Below, piece after piece: positions 22,292 to 55,149 of a stretch of DNA of 64,000 bases. The position numbers and the translations under genes were made by a program. Location: the NCBI GenBank assembly GCA_039621445.1, contig CP154957.1, positions 37,728,654 to 37,792,653 on the forward strand. The letters are read 5' to 3'. Origin of the DNA: Euglena gracilis. Lineage: Eukaryota > Euglenida > Euglenophyceae > Euglenales. The notes under the pieces are model-generated. The model was not told where the DNA came from. It searched no databases and saw nothing but the letters and a program-made list of their open reading frames with translations. Position 1 is the stretch's first letter, and each line of letters opens with the position of its first letter.

Positions 22292-22501
22292 GGGCCCCCT
22301 GCCCCTGCCTGGCCGGCCGAGCGCGGGCCGCAGCACACGCCGTGGTGCGGGCACCGCGGACCCCGGTGGGGGGTCTGGACGAGCTCGACGTCCGGCGGCG
22401 GGCGGACATCGTCGTCGACTCCGCCCCAGCCGGTGCCACCCCTGCCCACCCTGCCCCCGGCTGGTGGGCCCTCGGCCGTTGGCGTCGACTCGACCCCGCC
22501 C
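22292..22501 (+). CDS. Exon of an unrecognised Arg/Pro-rich protein
   Basis: After CCATCCCCCCAG a GC-rich frame reads ARAAAHAVVRAPRTPVGGLD, then ELDVRRRADIVVDSAPAG. The GC bias matches the other exons. Family unknown. Grouped with the six exons downstream because of strand, spacing and the recurring R-x-VDP/VDS motif. Confidence 0.4.
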
Positions 22502-22735
22502 CCAAGGCTGCCCCTTTCCCAGCCTGATATGGCCGGGCTGATGAGGGAGGGTGGGGGCAAAGGTTTACGTTTGGGGAGTGGGCGGGTCGGTCCCCCCCCT
22601 GGTGGGGGGGGGTCGGTCCGAATGGATATTCCCCCTTGGCGGGGGTTTCCCTTTTCTTTCAGTGCAAAGCGCCAAAGAGTTTTTTGGATCCCCAAATGAA
22701 CTCCCCAAAAGTCCCCCGAGCCCCCCCCCCCCCCA

Positions 22736-23004
22736 GGGGGTTTTTTTGTTCGGGGCCCCCGGGGGGGGGGGGGGGGGGGGTAGGGTGGGTGGGTCCGGCC
22801 GAGCCCCCCCCCCCCGGGGGGGTCCCCCCGGAGGGGGGTGGGATATCCTTTTCGGCGCCGAAGGTGCCGAAAAAGTGCTTTTTAGCGCTTTTCGCAATTT
22901 TCGGCCATTTTTTTGTGGGTCCCCCGGGACCCCCCCCACCCCCGGGGGGGCCCCCCCAGGGGGTGGGTGGGTGGGGGACCCCCCCCGGTCTTAAAAAAAA
23001 CCCC
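22736..23004. mobile_element. Introner-like element, same family as 8722-8941
   Basis: Starts CAGGGGGTTTTTTTGTTCGG and ends CCGGTCTTAAAAAAAACCCC. Inside is TTTTCGGCGCCGAAGGTGCC followed by TTTTAGCGCTTTTCGC and the GGGGGTGGGTGGGTGGGG block shared with the other copies. The target duplication is obscured by C runs. Confidence 0.75.
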
Positions 23005-23066
23005 AAGCCCCCCCCCCCGCTTCCCTGGCCTCTTGTGGTGAGGTCGCATGGCTGCCCTGGGCACAG

Positions 23067-23169
23067 GCTGGGCCGAAACCCAGTCGCCGGCCTCCGGTCC
23101 GCCGGGGCCGGGTTTGCAGTGGCGAGGGCCGTGGACCCATTCGAGGATGAGGCCCAGGGCGGCGCCGGG
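23067..23169 (+). CDS. Exon of unrecognised protein with DPFED motif
   Basis: After CCCTGGGCACAG the frame reads NPVAGLRSAGAGFAVARAVD and ends PFEDEAQGGAG before a GT donor. DPF tripeptides bind clathrin-adaptor appendage domains in some proteins; here that is only a possibility. The motif RAVDPF also appears at 25820-25930. Confidence 0.45.
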
Positions 23170-23690
23170 GTTGGGGGTGACGTGGGGGATTTTGGACCCC
23201 CCGTTGGATGGCAACGTGACGCGACGTATGGCGCGTCACAGGCATTTTCGTCGAAGGGTGGGACCATGCGTTCCCTCACCCTGCAGGGAAGCCTCCCCGT
23301 TGTCAGTTATGGGTGTCCAAGAGGGGGCTTGGGCCTCTGGATCCCCTTCCAGGGATGCATTGAGGGCTGAGCCACAATTTTTGTCGACTGGGCTGGGTGT
23401 ATTAACTCTTGGGGGGGGGTCGGGTGGTTTTGCTTCTGGATATGTGTTCCCATTCATTGAATCAGAACCACATAAACATACCAAAGAAGTTGCGGAAATT
23501 TGTGTTCTCTTTGCGAAATGATGACGATAAATCCCTTGCAAACCATTCATGTGATAGACAGGATTCCGCAACATATGAGTACAGCATCGCACATATGAGT
23601 AATGCCGACCATTTTTCATTATTCTCCTGCTTGTCCTTGGGAGGTTGAACCGTTTCCTGAAATACCACCCGGCGTGGCCATCACTGCCCC

Positions 23691-24010
23691 CAGGGTTCGA
23701 TTTGAGGAGGGTGTCACATGGCTTTTAGGTGAGGTGCCCCCCCCCACTGCCAAGGGCCCGGGCCAACCCCCCGGAGGATACCCAGAACCCCCCAAAATGT
23801 CAAAATTTCCCTTCCAGCGCTGTGTGTCAAAACTTTTGGCGACTTTGGCCTTGTTTTTTTGCCCAAACCGTGCCCAAAATGGCATTTTTGGTCAATTTGG
23901 GGGGGGGGTAAGAATCTTTCACTGGGGGCTATGCCACTGTTCAGGCGGGATGTCCCCTCCGTGACCGGATGGGGTCCCCACCCCCCACCTGTGCAGAAAT
24001 CGAACCCTGG
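23691..24010. mobile_element. CAGGGTTCGATTT inverted-repeat element
   Basis: Perfect 14-base inverted ends CCAGGGTTCGATTT (23690-23703) and AAATCGAACCCTGG (23998-24011). Flanking eight bases match at 6 of 8 (ACTGCCCC, GCCGCCCC), consistent with an old 8-bp duplication. Relatives are at 28963-29282 and 58298-58428. Confidence 0.8.
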
Positions 24011-24071
24011 CCGCCCCACATGGATCATGCTGGCGCGCTGCCCTGCGGCCGACGTCCCTGTGGTCCGGCAG

Positions 24072-24309
24072 CGGCGTGTGGAGGAGCAGCTGCTTCTGCA
24101 GCAGCGCCAGCAGGAGCTGCTGCTGCGCCAGCAGCGGCAGCAGGAGCTGTTGCTGCGCCAGCAGGAGCGCCAGCGCGCCGCGGAGGCTGCGGCACAGTAT
24201 GCCGCCGCCGGGCTCGACGCGCCGCTCCCCCGCCGCCAGGCCGCGGACGGCGCCGACGACCGCCCAGGACTTGGCAGGGACGTTGGTTGTGCCTTCGATG
24301 TCGGACACG
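24072..24309 (+). CDS. Coiled-coil exon (Gln/Leu/Arg heptads)
   Basis: After GTGGTCCGGCAG the frame reads RRVEEQLLLQQRQQELLLRQ and repeats that pattern for about 35 residues, then AAEAAAQYAAAGLDAPLPRR. It ends at a textbook donor (ACACG followed by GTGAGTCA). Long Q/L/R heptads predict a coiled coil. The repeated CAGCAGGAGCTGCTGCTGCGC text suggests internal duplication. Confidence 0.6.
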
Positions 24310-24971
24310 GTGAGTCAGCTGGGGGGGGGGGCAGCCAGCCAACAGCCATTTCCCAGCATTGCACCCCTCCTTCTTATCGATGAGTTGTATTTGTTTTCCA
24401 GCTGCCTGAAGAATGGCTGGATGGTAACATTTTTTTTTTGCTTTTGGGTTTCTTTTTTGTTTTGGAGGTGCAAAAGAATGGGCCAAAACTGTGCAAAAAT
24501 TGGGTCGGAAAATTTGGGTCGAAAAATTTGGGTCAGCCAAAGTTTGGGTCGAAAAATTTGTTGCAAAAAATGGCCATTTTCAGGCTGGTTGCTGTTTTGA
24601 TTTTTTTTTGGCACCAAGTTTGACCCTTTGACTCTTGTCTGAACGACCATTTTGGAGGCCTTTTTTATCTTTTCTGGAATCCGGGTTCCAGTGGGCCAAC
24701 CCTTGAGGGATGCGGTTTGTGCCACCCAGCCCCAAATTTGCGAAGAAGGTTCGGCCAAGGCTTTTTTTTTTGATTGAAGTTTCCCGGCCCTCCCGCCTCT
24801 GGACTCCCGACTCCTGGTGCAGGGCCCGGGCCACGTCAACCCCCAACGGACCGACGGCTCTGGCCGGTGTCTGACGGAGCACCCCGCTTCCGGGGCCGGA
24901 GGCAGCACGCCCCCCCTCTCCTTCCCTCCCCCTCCCCCTCACGTGGTCCCAGTGCCCCTGGGGGGGGGCAG

Positions 24972-25171
24972 ACCGACGCCTGCTGGGCCGTGTCGCCGAC
25001 TGGTGCGGCGGGCTGGGGACGTGTTCCCGGAGGAGGAGAGGGTCGTGCGCCGCCGTGTGGACCCGGACCTCTCACTGGCTGCTGCGGCCGCACAACCGTT
25101 GGCGGGCCGGGCTGTCCGCCGTCCAGTGGAGGACGACTTCGCCCAAACCCGGCAGCCGGCGTGGGGGGGGG
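24972..25171 (+). CDS. Arg-rich exon of unrecognised protein
   Basis: After a G run and CAG the frame reads CRRLVRRAGDVFPEEERVVR, then RRVDPDLSLAAAAAQPLAG, then RRPVEDDFAQTR. Helical, basic and acidic alternating. The donor is probably the GT in GGGGTACTC. Shares the RRVDP/RAVDP motif with neighbouring exons. Confidence 0.5.
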
Positions 25172-25466
25172 GTACTCATTCATTTACACCGTAGGGTAAG
25201 TAACAGGGACGGTGTGTCCATGAGATGCACAATTGTGCACGCTGCTGCATATGCAATTGCCCACACCAGTTGCATATTACACAGCGGCAAGGCTGAAAGA
25301 CTCCAAAATAAGTGCGAAGTTCGCAGCTTTCGTTTGCTGGCCGATGGAGATGACGCCTGGTCCGGCAACTCGTATTGCCAGGTGGGGTAGCCCCACCAAC
25401 CCCCCCCCTGGAGAGGGGATGCGGGTGTGGGTTTGCGTGTGCGTGTGCGTGTGCGTGGCTCGGCAG

Positions 25467-25649
25467 CCGGGTTTGCCTCCGAGGAGCGCCTGCCCCCGCG
25501 GCGGGTGACCCGCCCCCTGGACGACGTGCCGCCCACGCGGCTGCGAGCGCTGCCGGTGGACTCAGCACCGGTGCTGCGGCCCCTGGAGGCGGAGTGGGCA
25601 GGCCGCCAGACACTAAGCGAGCTGTATGACCGCGGTCAGCCGGCTGGGG
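25467..25649 (+). CDS. Exon of unrecognised protein
   Basis: After GGCTCGGCAG the frame reads GFASEERLPPRRVTRPLDDV, then LRALPVDSAPVLRPLEAEWA, then GRQTLSELYDRGQPAG. GC-rich third positions support coding. No family recognised. Confidence 0.5.
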
Positions 25650-25819
25650 GTGCGCAGGATTGTACGGGAAACCCATTGAGTGGTGGGGTGGGTATCTCCC
25701 AAACGCTATTGGTGGCCGTCGGGGGGGAGTCGACTTTCGGCGCCGAAGGAAGTTTTCCTTGCGCGGTGCCATGGTGGGAGGGGAGTCGACTCCCCCCCCC
25801 CCATCAGGTCTTCCCGTAG

Positions 25820-25930
25820 AGCCCTGGGGGCGTGGTGGACCTCGCTGACCGGCGGCCGGCAGCATTGCCTGCGTTGAGCGGCCGAGCCGTGGACCCATTC
25901 CTGGAGGCCAGCCTCTGGCCGATCCGATGG
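25820..25930 (+). CDS. Exon with RAVDPF motif
   Basis: 37 complete codons between CTTCCCGTAG and GTGTCAGAG: VVDLADRRPAALPALSGRAV, then DPFLEASLWPIRW. Phase 0 at both ends. Confidence 0.5.
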
Positions 25931-26524
25931 GTGTCAGAGACAGCGTTTGTGGAATCAATTACTCTGCAAAAGTTGGCTTTTCTTCAGGCTGATATTTGGG
26001 TCTTCCCCTCGAAATGCAGTCATAACCAATTCGGTTTGCAATGCCAAAGGTTCTTTCTTTCACTGGTGCTGCGGTAAGATGCTGTGGGCAATTGTTGTCG
26101 AACTCCAACGTTTTTTTTTTTCGGCCGATGGTGTAATTGTCTGGTGTGTATGTTGGGGACAGTTTGAAACGCAACTGGCAAAAAAAAAGCTGAAGAAGTT
26201 CCTACAAAGTCTGGCATGAATAAGGTATGTTATGGACACCTTTTTGCTCTCAATCTCGACTGTTTCCACCCCTGTGAATGTCGCAACGCATTTTTGTTCT
26301 GTCCTTTTTTTTTTAAAAGTTTGTCGGCGTGCCACACTTGCAGCATGAATATTTTTTTGGAATCTGTGCAACGTTGATTTCCAAAGTCGCCCCCCAAAAA
26401 ACCACACTGTACGGGAACGTCACAGATTTCCTGCAAAACATCCATTCGCCGGAAACGGCAGGCTACAACTGTAAACCTGACCATAAAAAGCGCTGTATGC
26501 GGCCGGGGGCTGGGTGGGATGCAG

Positions 26525-26647
26525 CGCCGGGCACTAGGCCCCGGCGCGGCGTTCGAGGAGTTCGTGGAGGTGCCACCGCAGCGGGAGTTGGACCCCTTCG
26601 AGGACGATGTGGACGCCCGGCCTCACCGCGTGCTGCGGAGGCGGTGA
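26525..26647 (+). CDS. Last recognised exon of the Arg/Pro-rich protein
   Basis: After GGGATGCAG the frame reads RRALGPGAAFEEFVEVPPQR, then ELDPFEDDVDARPHRVLRRR and TGA (26645-26647). The same bases also form a strong donor (CGGAGGCG followed by GTGAGG), so the exon may instead continue by splicing at 26643. Confidence 0.5.
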   Translation, partial: RRALGPGAAFEEFVEVPPQRELDPFEDDVDARPHRVLRRR

Positions 26648-26649
26648 GG

Positions 26650-28960
26650 CTCGGGGGGTGGGAGAGCCGGAGCACGTGACGGGGACCCCCTTCGTGTCGG
26701 TTGGGGGAAGGTGGGGGAGGTGCATCTTTTTTTAATTTTTCAATTTTGCGGGGGGTTTGGGTTTCTTTTGTTCCTCATGAACATAAAAGCGATCAGCACA
26801 TCACAGTTTGGTATGAATCATGAACAAGTTCTACTTAGGATTTTTTCCGGGGAGTCTGGACAAAAAAGGAAATATTATTCGGGACGGCCCCGATATTCCA
26901 ACAATTTTTCCCCATTATTTTTTGTCCAGTGTTCTTTTCCCACACTTTTGAGGGAACCACTCTCAGGGGCAGTGAAATTTCACACACAACAGGATAGGGT
27001 TATGAAACCTTGTCAATTTTTGGAGTTTATTTTTTGGAAAACCACCAGAAGTCCAGTTTGACCTTTTTTTTGGAATTCTGAGTTGATTTTTTTTTGCAAA
27101 TTTTTCATTGCACTGAAAAAAAAATGTTGCCACCATTTCCCTAAATTTTTGATTTTCCCATTTTCCCCCCAAATTTTCCCATATTTTTTTGCTCGTAATA
27201 TTTTTCCCGTAATTTTCGTCCTCTGCACTGTTTAAGAGTTTTAAAAGTGTGCAACCGGTTTTCAGTCGATTTTTATTTAACCTTCCCCCCCCCACGCCAG
27301 CATCAGTTTATTTGTCTTTTCTCTGCTCCTGGAGGTGTCAGCATTTCACCATGCCTTTCCCTGGCCCACCAGAGTTGGGGCCGCTGGGCCCAAAGTTCAT
27401 GGAAGTGTGCCCCCCGCCCCAGGGTCGTCCCACAGGCTCGGCAGCGTGCCTCTGCCTGCCTTCCCTGTCCTGCACATATACTCCCTTCCTCGGCTGGCAC
27501 CGGTGCGGTTTCCCCTTGGCCCTCCTTGCCCAAGGCAGACGGTTTTATTGCGGTTGTGTCATACGCGGCGGACCCAATCGTAGCAGTGGACACTGCTGGC
27601 GGCGGCGGGAGGGAGGACGTCCGCCACCCCTGACCCTTGCCCCCCGGTGCCCGACGGGTGTGGCTCATTTCCCTTGCAGAAGAGTCAGCCGGCTATGACG
27701 GTGGTGACGCGGCACAATATTTGTGGAATCGTCCATTCTCCTCCGCTTTCTGCATTCTTGCTGCTGTCGGACTGTTCACAGATGGCGTCGCCTGAAATTC
27801 AACCGGCAATTGCTCACCAAAATGCGGGGCACAAGGGATCCAAAATGGATGCATAGCACAAGGCATTTTAGGGTCATGTGGAATAATACCTTCGCCCCCC
27901 CCCCCCAAACTACACAGAGCACAGAGACCAAGGTGCTGCTGTCAACAGTATACTGGGGGGGGAGATAGTGGCCCACCGATTACTCTGTTGTGCAGTTAGG
28001 ATTGAAGGTAGCACACTGACAGCGTCCCTGGCCTGGTGTGCAGGGGCACATGTGCGGATGTGTCACAAACAGAAAACACAACACGCACATTGCAAGGTTT
28101 ATAAGTCCCCTTCTGATTTGCTCAAAAAAATGAAGCGGAAAATGGCTCGTCTCTCCTTGTGTGCTATTTTTTTTTGCAAATACACAATTTTCTGTTTTAA
28201 AAGAAAAAAAACTGCCTTCGCCTTTAGTTGGATACCCCCTCCCTCCACTCCTTCCGATCTTCTACGGGTACCAAGTTTTAGGTCAAATTTTTCGGCACCT
28301 TCAGCTCCGAAGGTATTTTCCCTTGCGAGATGCTATGGTGGGTGAGGTGAGGTGGTGGACAGGAAGGCCAACCAGGCCTTTCTATACGCCCTGCCAGACG
28401 GTGTGGAACAGTGTCCCGGGAGGAGCACGAAATTTATGTCAGCATCCCCCTCATAAAGACCCCTTGGTTTTTGGCTCCCAAGGCAGGCCTCACATGGGGA
28501 GGGGGATTATGGGTTGAAAGAAAGACATTGGACCGAATGAATTGTCGATTTGGCAAGTTTACAACTTGCTGGAAGGAATGAAATGCACAGTGCCTTACAG
28601 TCCACACAGAACAGTAATGGATAGACATTCACATTTTTTTTACCCCAGTTTATTTTTCTTGTGTTTTCATCACAGAAGTTGTAAGGTCTGTAGTACAGGC
28701 GAACCTGACAGATGACGGTTTCCCCAGGTGGAAGGAGGAGTGACACTTTTAGGTCCAAGAAAGGTGTCTTAAGGAGTCTCTAAAGAGCAGCAGAAACCTG
28801 GAGGGTGACTGGATGGGAACAGGGTTTGGGGCCGGCCAAGAATGGGCAAAAAAAAGTTTGAAGAGCTTTTTTCTGTGTTGTTTCGCTAACTTTTAAGTTT
28901 GATTTTTTTGGTTCCCGGTTTGTTCCCCAGTCGTGCCCAGTTCCAGTGGGTGACTTATGG
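26650..28960. other. Spacer or introns, with repeat fragments
   Basis: T-rich sequence. A GC-rich patch at 27340-27640 has weak coding look (ADGFIAVVSYAADPIVAVDT after CCCAAG near 27537), but no boundaries could be fixed. About 28250-28390 belongs to a dispersed family with TTCGGCACCTTC, CTTGCGAGATGCTATGGTGG and CACCAGGCCTT motifs, also seen near 25715-25822 and 36985-37085. Confidence 0.45.
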
Positions 28961-28962
28961 GG

Positions 28963-29282
28963 CAGGGTTGAATACAAGGAGGGCGTCACGGCTTTAGGTG
29001 GGGGTGTCCCCCTTGACAGGTTCGACCGACCCCAGGGGGCACCTGGGACTCCTCAAAAAAGGTCAACTTTTCCCTTCGGGTGTGCCGAAGTCTTTTGGGA
29101 ACTTAGCAAACTTTGTTTAACGGCATTTTGGGTTGATTTTAGGGACAATGTTATTAGGCAGCGCTTTGAACAGGCCAAAGTGGGCTGTTTTTGGTCATGC
29201 CACTGTTTAGGTGGGGGGGCACGCTTCCCCTCCCCCCTTCCTCCTTGGGGGTCCACCCCTCACGAGCTTATATCGAACCTTG
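28963..29282. mobile_element. CAGGGTT inverted-repeat element upstream of the R1 gene
   Basis: Left end CAGGGTTGAATACAAG (28963-28978), right end CTTATATCGAACCTTG (29267-29282). Both carry the GGAGGGCGTCAC and TTTAGGTGGGGG segments of the family at 23691-24010. Flanking octamers match at 6 of 8 positions. Confidence 0.75.
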
Positions 29283-29497
29283 ATATGGCGCAGCAGCTTG
29301 TTCCCAACCAGCCCAAAATTGGCCGGCATCTGAACCGAACCCCCCCCCCCTGATGGGAGGGAGAGGCGTTTAATGGCCCCCATGTGCCCATGTGGGGTTG
29401 ACATTGGGCGAACGGTCCCACCGAGTGGGACCCCCCGCTCCACCACCCCGTGCCCCGCCTGGTGTGCCCCAGGCCTCCGCCACCCCCATGCGTACCC

Positions 29498-50386
<20,889 letters not shown>

Positions 50387-50671
50387 CCCCTCGACACCAA
50401 TCTGCTGCCCCTACTTACCACACTGCTTTTGTTCACCTTTTTTGATGCACACTTTTTTTTATATCGCACGCAGCAGTGGGAATACCACAGCGCATATTTT
50501 CCATTTTATTTGTCTGGAACCATCAGCCCTTTTTAAGGTGCTTCGATTCTCCAATTCGGCAGATCAGCAATAGGACCCTAAAAGGAGGGCTTGAGGGCCT
50601 GTCTGGAAGATTTTTATGCACATGCTGAGCGAAAGGCTTCGCATTTCTGGGGTGATTTGGAACGCAATAAA
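50387..50671 (+). promoter_or_regulatory. 3' flank of the R1-like gene with AATAAA
   Basis: AATAAA at 50666-50671, 280 bases past the stop. It is a candidate polyadenylation signal, but AT-rich hexamers are common here and the organism's signal is unknown. Confidence 0.3.
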
Positions 50672-51309
50672 AGCTCACATGCCCCCCTGCTTCCCCCGGT
50701 TCACATGTCTGTCAAACAATGAGCATTCGCTGCATGGAGTTTCAAGGGATGCCTTTCAACAACGGCTGCCAGACTGAAGGTACAGGACTCGGGAGGTGCA
50801 AGACCCTGACGGCTTTCTTTTGGTTGTGTGGCTGTGGGGGTCGATTGCCCACCGCCGGACCCTAAGCCGGAAGTCAAAAAAAAATGGTTTTTGGGTTTTT
50901 TTTGTCAAAAAGAAAAAGAAACAAACAAAAAAAGCCAGCGAGGTTTGAAGAGAAAAAATTGTGAAAGGAAATTTTTTTTAGGATTTTCCCATCGACCATC
51001 ACATTTTGGGGGATACATTTTGGGCCATTTTTGAAGAAAAAAAATTACATTCTGGGTGTGGAAATGAATCAATTTTTGGCATTTTTTTCAGGGAAGATGA
51101 GTTTTGGGCATTGTTGGGTGTGAAGGTGCGTTGGGTGTTACGCAAGGGGACGATAATGCCTGGAAAAAGTTTTTTTATAAACCCAATTTTTTGCCCTGTT
51201 TCCCCCCCAAAAAACAACACGTTTTTCTTTGGAAAAAAAACAAAATAAACGCAAGCTCTGGCCGGACCACAGGCCTCCGCCCGATGCCGCCTCCGCCGCC
51301 CCGCCCCAT

Positions 51310-51391
51310 ATGAGCCCCGCCCATGCCATGGGCGCACGGGATCCGGATCCTGCGGCGGTGGCGGAACCGAGGTGTGCCCTCGCGGGCGGGG
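51310..51391 (+). CDS. Possible first exon of the downstream gene
   Basis: ATG at 51310 opens MSPAHAMGARDPDPAAVAEP, RCALAGG before a GTCCCG donor. GC-rich composition contrasts with its surroundings. No conserved domain. Confidence 0.3.
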
Positions 51392-53239
51392 TCCCGACGC
51401 TCCCTTGGTCCGGATGCACCCGGGGGGGGGGGCAACCAGCCTGTCAAACAAGGTCAACTGGGTGCCGGATTCTGAGGATTTGCAAGCTGCACCGCTCCTC
51501 CTCTTGTGAATGGAACCTAGAGGTTTTTCCCAGTGTGGATCACTGGGACGGCGGGGGGGGGGGGGTCGGTGGGCCCTGCCACAGTCAAGGGAGGGATGGT
51601 ATCACTCATTTTTTTGGCGCATTTTCGGGGTTCCCCGCCCAACATGTGCTTAGTGAATTGTTTGATTGATTGACATCACAATGGTTTGACCTTCCAATTT
51701 TCGAGTTTTTTTTGGGTAACCCCCAGGGTTCAGTGGGCAGTGCGGAAGGATTTTTTGTGAGCTGATCTGTGACGTCGCAACGGATTCTAACAGCCGCCTC
51801 TGATCCCCCCAATGTGCTTTCTGTTGAACACTGTCAACTACATTTTCATCCAGTCATGCGTTCATAATGCAAATACCCGGGTTTGAGATGTCCCCCCCCC
51901 CTCCCCTCGGGCCCCATGTACCCTGGACCGGGGGGGGGGGGCCTTGGTCCGGGGTGCATGGGACCCAAGAACGTCACATTTTTGATTTCGGCCCTTTGAG
52001 CCGAATTTTTTTGGCATCACTGGCAATCTTTTTGCCCAAGAAGTGCCCAAAGTTGCGTTTGGGTTGATTTGGGGTCGATCTTTTTTTCAACCCAGCATTT
52101 CACGCTGGGCCAATATTGGTCATTTCACATTCCAGGTGACCCGTCGTTCGATGACACCGCCCTGCAGGAGGATTCTATGTGTAGAACGTCGCCTGTCGCT
52201 TCCACCAAACAGCAGGCTGTCCAGGGGATTTGTTGTCTTGTCGAATGAACCACACGTGGGCACAATAGCGTACAAGCCCAAACGAACATGCACAAAGGCG
52301 AGCCATACATATGCATGGGTTGATTGCACATGTGCATGCGCGGACGCACACGCACGCACGCACGCGAACACACACACATGCACTCATGGGATCACCAAAT
52401 GATTCCCTGAGGGCGACCTCTCTTTCCTGCTCCAGAATGTCGATATTTTTGTGGTGTGCGCAAACACGTCAAGTGTAACCGGTCGAGAGAGGAAACAGTG
52501 CTACAAACTGGATTGAGTCCACCCAGTTCTGCACCACCAGGGAAGAAAAGTCATGCACATTCATGCATACAAAGTTATGCACATTTACGGGTACGCATGT
52601 GCACGTGTGCAAAGTGTGAAGTTAGTGCCAAATATTTGAATTTGCTGATGCTGGGATTGCAGAGATGGCATCGTGGGGGAGCAGATGGCATTCGGGAGGT
52701 ATTTGAATTGCCAGTGGGAAGTGCCCAAAAAAAGGACCTTCACAAGCCCTTTCCCCGAATTGGTCGTGGGATCTTTTTGGGGTCAGCTGTCTTCCTAACT
52801 CGGAAGCCCCCCCCCCCCCGGGTGTGTCCAAGGCTGAGCTTCCCCCCCCCCAGGGGGGTCTGCGTATGGGTCGAGCCGGCAAATTCTGGTGCAAAGCGCC
52901 ACAAATTTTAGGGAAACCCTGCAGAAATTCGGTAAAGGAGGTTTTGGAGGGACTTCGGCGGCTGATCTCACATTTCAGCCTTTTGCGTGTACCTTAGCGC
53001 ATTTGTACAAAGGAACAAGATTTTGTTGGGGGGGGGGTTTCAAGAGAGAAGGAACAAGATGTCTATTTGGGGGGGGGGGGTTAGCGTCCAGATTTTTGAA
53101 CTGCTGGTTGCACATTGGCCCTCCTTGTGTGGCCCGCCACCATTTTCTGGGGTGAACCCCGTAGCAAAGGACTTTTTTTTGCTTTTGGCCCTCCGAAACA
53201 TGGCGCCAGGTTTTGTTTCCCCCGGCCACCGCATTTGCT

Positions 53240-53308
53240 TTTTTTTTTTTTTTTTTTTTTCTTTTTTTTTTTTCTTCTCTTTTTTTTTTTTTTTTTGTTT
53301 TTTTTTTT

Positions 53309-53340
<32 letters not shown>

Positions 53341-53350
53341 CCTCTTTTTT
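53240..53350. repeat. T-rich homopolymer tract
   Basis: About 110 bases of T broken by single C, G or short TTCC groups. Lys-rich minus-strand frames are artefacts. Confidence 0.97.
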
Positions 53351-54547
53351 TCGCATGGCAACTGCCAGCTCCACGTGGAGTTCTGGAAACTGGGTGTCCA
53401 CCCCTTTTCTTGCTTCTTTGATTGCCTTCAATCAGCACCGTGTGGATATTTTTGAAGTCAGTTGCGAAAGCATTATCACACGCAAACAAATCTTAGAGGA
53501 TTCTGAAAATTCTTGTAAAGGAAAGGGATGAAGAATACAGAAAAATTCCTCCAATGTTCTTTTGCGCAATTTGCAAAGGAACCATTTCAAAACCAACCAA
53601 TGGCCTCCTGTGCCTGCCTGTTTGCAGCTGCAAAATAGTGTGTCATGAAATCTTTATTTTCCCTCTTCTGTTTTCTTGTGGCGCTGGACCCCTCCCATGA
53701 ACATTGCTGGCATTTTTGAGCGGTTCTTTTGCGCAATTGTGCATTAAAACACTTCAAGTGGTTCATTTTGTGCAATTGCAGGCAATTCACTGTGGGGGGT
53801 GAAGGGCACTTTTCAACTCAATTTACAAGGATAAACCTAAACTTGTCGTTTATTTGGTGTTACAGGGTTTTTTTCACAAGTCAACTGCCAAAGCCCAAAT
53901 TTGAGCCCGGAACGTGGGTCTTTTTGTCATATAAATTTTAATATTAGTTTTAATTTTAGAAATTTATAGTGTCCAAGTATTCGCATAACTGCAGCAAATG
54001 CGTCATCTTAACGAACCACTTACCTAATTGCACAAGTTTTCCTTTGCGCAGTTGTGCACAGGAACCACTGGGGCAATAGTAATCCCTCCCCGCAGAGGGT
54101 TGTTCAAGCGGACCTTGTTCTTTTGCGCAATTGCACAGAGGAACCAACATTTTTTTCCTTGGTCAAAGTGTCCCCAAAATCGTTATACCACAATATGCCA
54201 AGTTGATAAGTTGATGAGGCAACCTTGGTAGGTACTCAAGCACAAATGCCAGGTGCACAGCGCCTTATGTTGTGGGGACACCTGCTCCCTTCAAAATGTT
54301 TGCACTTCTGCAGTCCTGAGGCGCCAGACCACACCCTGATTCCATTCAACAGGTTGGGATGCCATTTCTTCGGACTTTCAAAAGCATCACGTTTGAGCAA
54401 TTGCGCAAAGGAACAAGCCAACTGTGTGTTAAGTGCGCGTTCGGCCACCTAAGCCGTAAGAGATAAAATGTCAAAGACGACAAAAATCGATTTTTGAGTG
54501 CATTTTGAGGGGAAGTGGGTCTTTTTTGCAACCTCCCCCGGGGGAGC

Positions 54548-54745
54548 ATGCGCGGATACGTTGAGTGTGTGTCGCAGGCGCTCCTCCTGGATGCGACCCT
54601 GACGTGGCCGACGCGAAAGGCGCTGCTCCAGTTCCTAATTGCCCTGCTGGACAAGTCAGACCTCTGCAGTTTGGCGGAAGTGCCAGCGTTCCGGGCGGCG
54701 GTGCGGGAGAGTGGGGCATTGGACCGCCTGGCCCTGACTGCCATG
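54548..54745 (+). CDS. Helical exon of large unrecognised protein
   Basis: MRGYVECVSQALLLDATLTW, PTRKALLQFLIALLDKSDLC, SLAEVPAFRAAVRESGALDR, LALTAM before a GTGTGT donor. Amphipathic helices and RESGALDRL resemble ARM/HEAT-type solenoids (WAPL-like or BEACH-protein N-termini come to mind, unproven). The start may be the ATG at 54548 or a later CAG acceptor at 54577. Confidence 0.6.
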
Positions 54746-54807
54746 GTGTGTATGTGTGCGTGCGTGCGTGCATGTGTGCGTGCGCGCGCGCGTGTGGGTG
54801 TGGGTGT

Positions 54808-54874
<67 letters not shown>

Positions 54875-54912
54875 GTGTTTGTGTGTGTTGTGCATGTGTG
54901 TGTGTGTGTGTG
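54746..54912. repeat. GT microsatellite directly after the exon
   Basis: GTGTGT/GTGCGT tract that begins at the splice donor itself. Confidence 0.95.
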
Positions 54913-55149
54913 CCATGATGTCACATGCCGACGTTCGCGCTGTCGTTTGCTTCTCCATCATATATAGGCTTCACGGCTTGCACCTTGGGGGGGGGTGCTC
55001 ATGGCTGCTGGTAGGATGACCTGAAACGCAATGGTTTTGGTGTCCTGGAACAATCTGGAATTTCATCCGTGTCGGTTCGCAATGCTGGGAATGCTGCTTT
55101 CTCAAACATTCCGCCAGATTTTTGCTGGGCATCATTGCTTTACCTTCAG

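Larger units (their letters stand above)
50672..54540. other. Spacer or long introns, no recognised gene apart from a possible first exon
   Basis: T-rich stretches, G runs and CACGCACGCA microsatellite near 52340-52385. LTGQ-like low-complexity frames only. A GC-rich patch at 51290-51400 is listed separately. Confidence 0.5.

Noticed and set aside
52975-53489. Lys-rich minus-strand proteins
   Set aside because: Translations of poly-T tracts at 53.2 and 56.6 kb.
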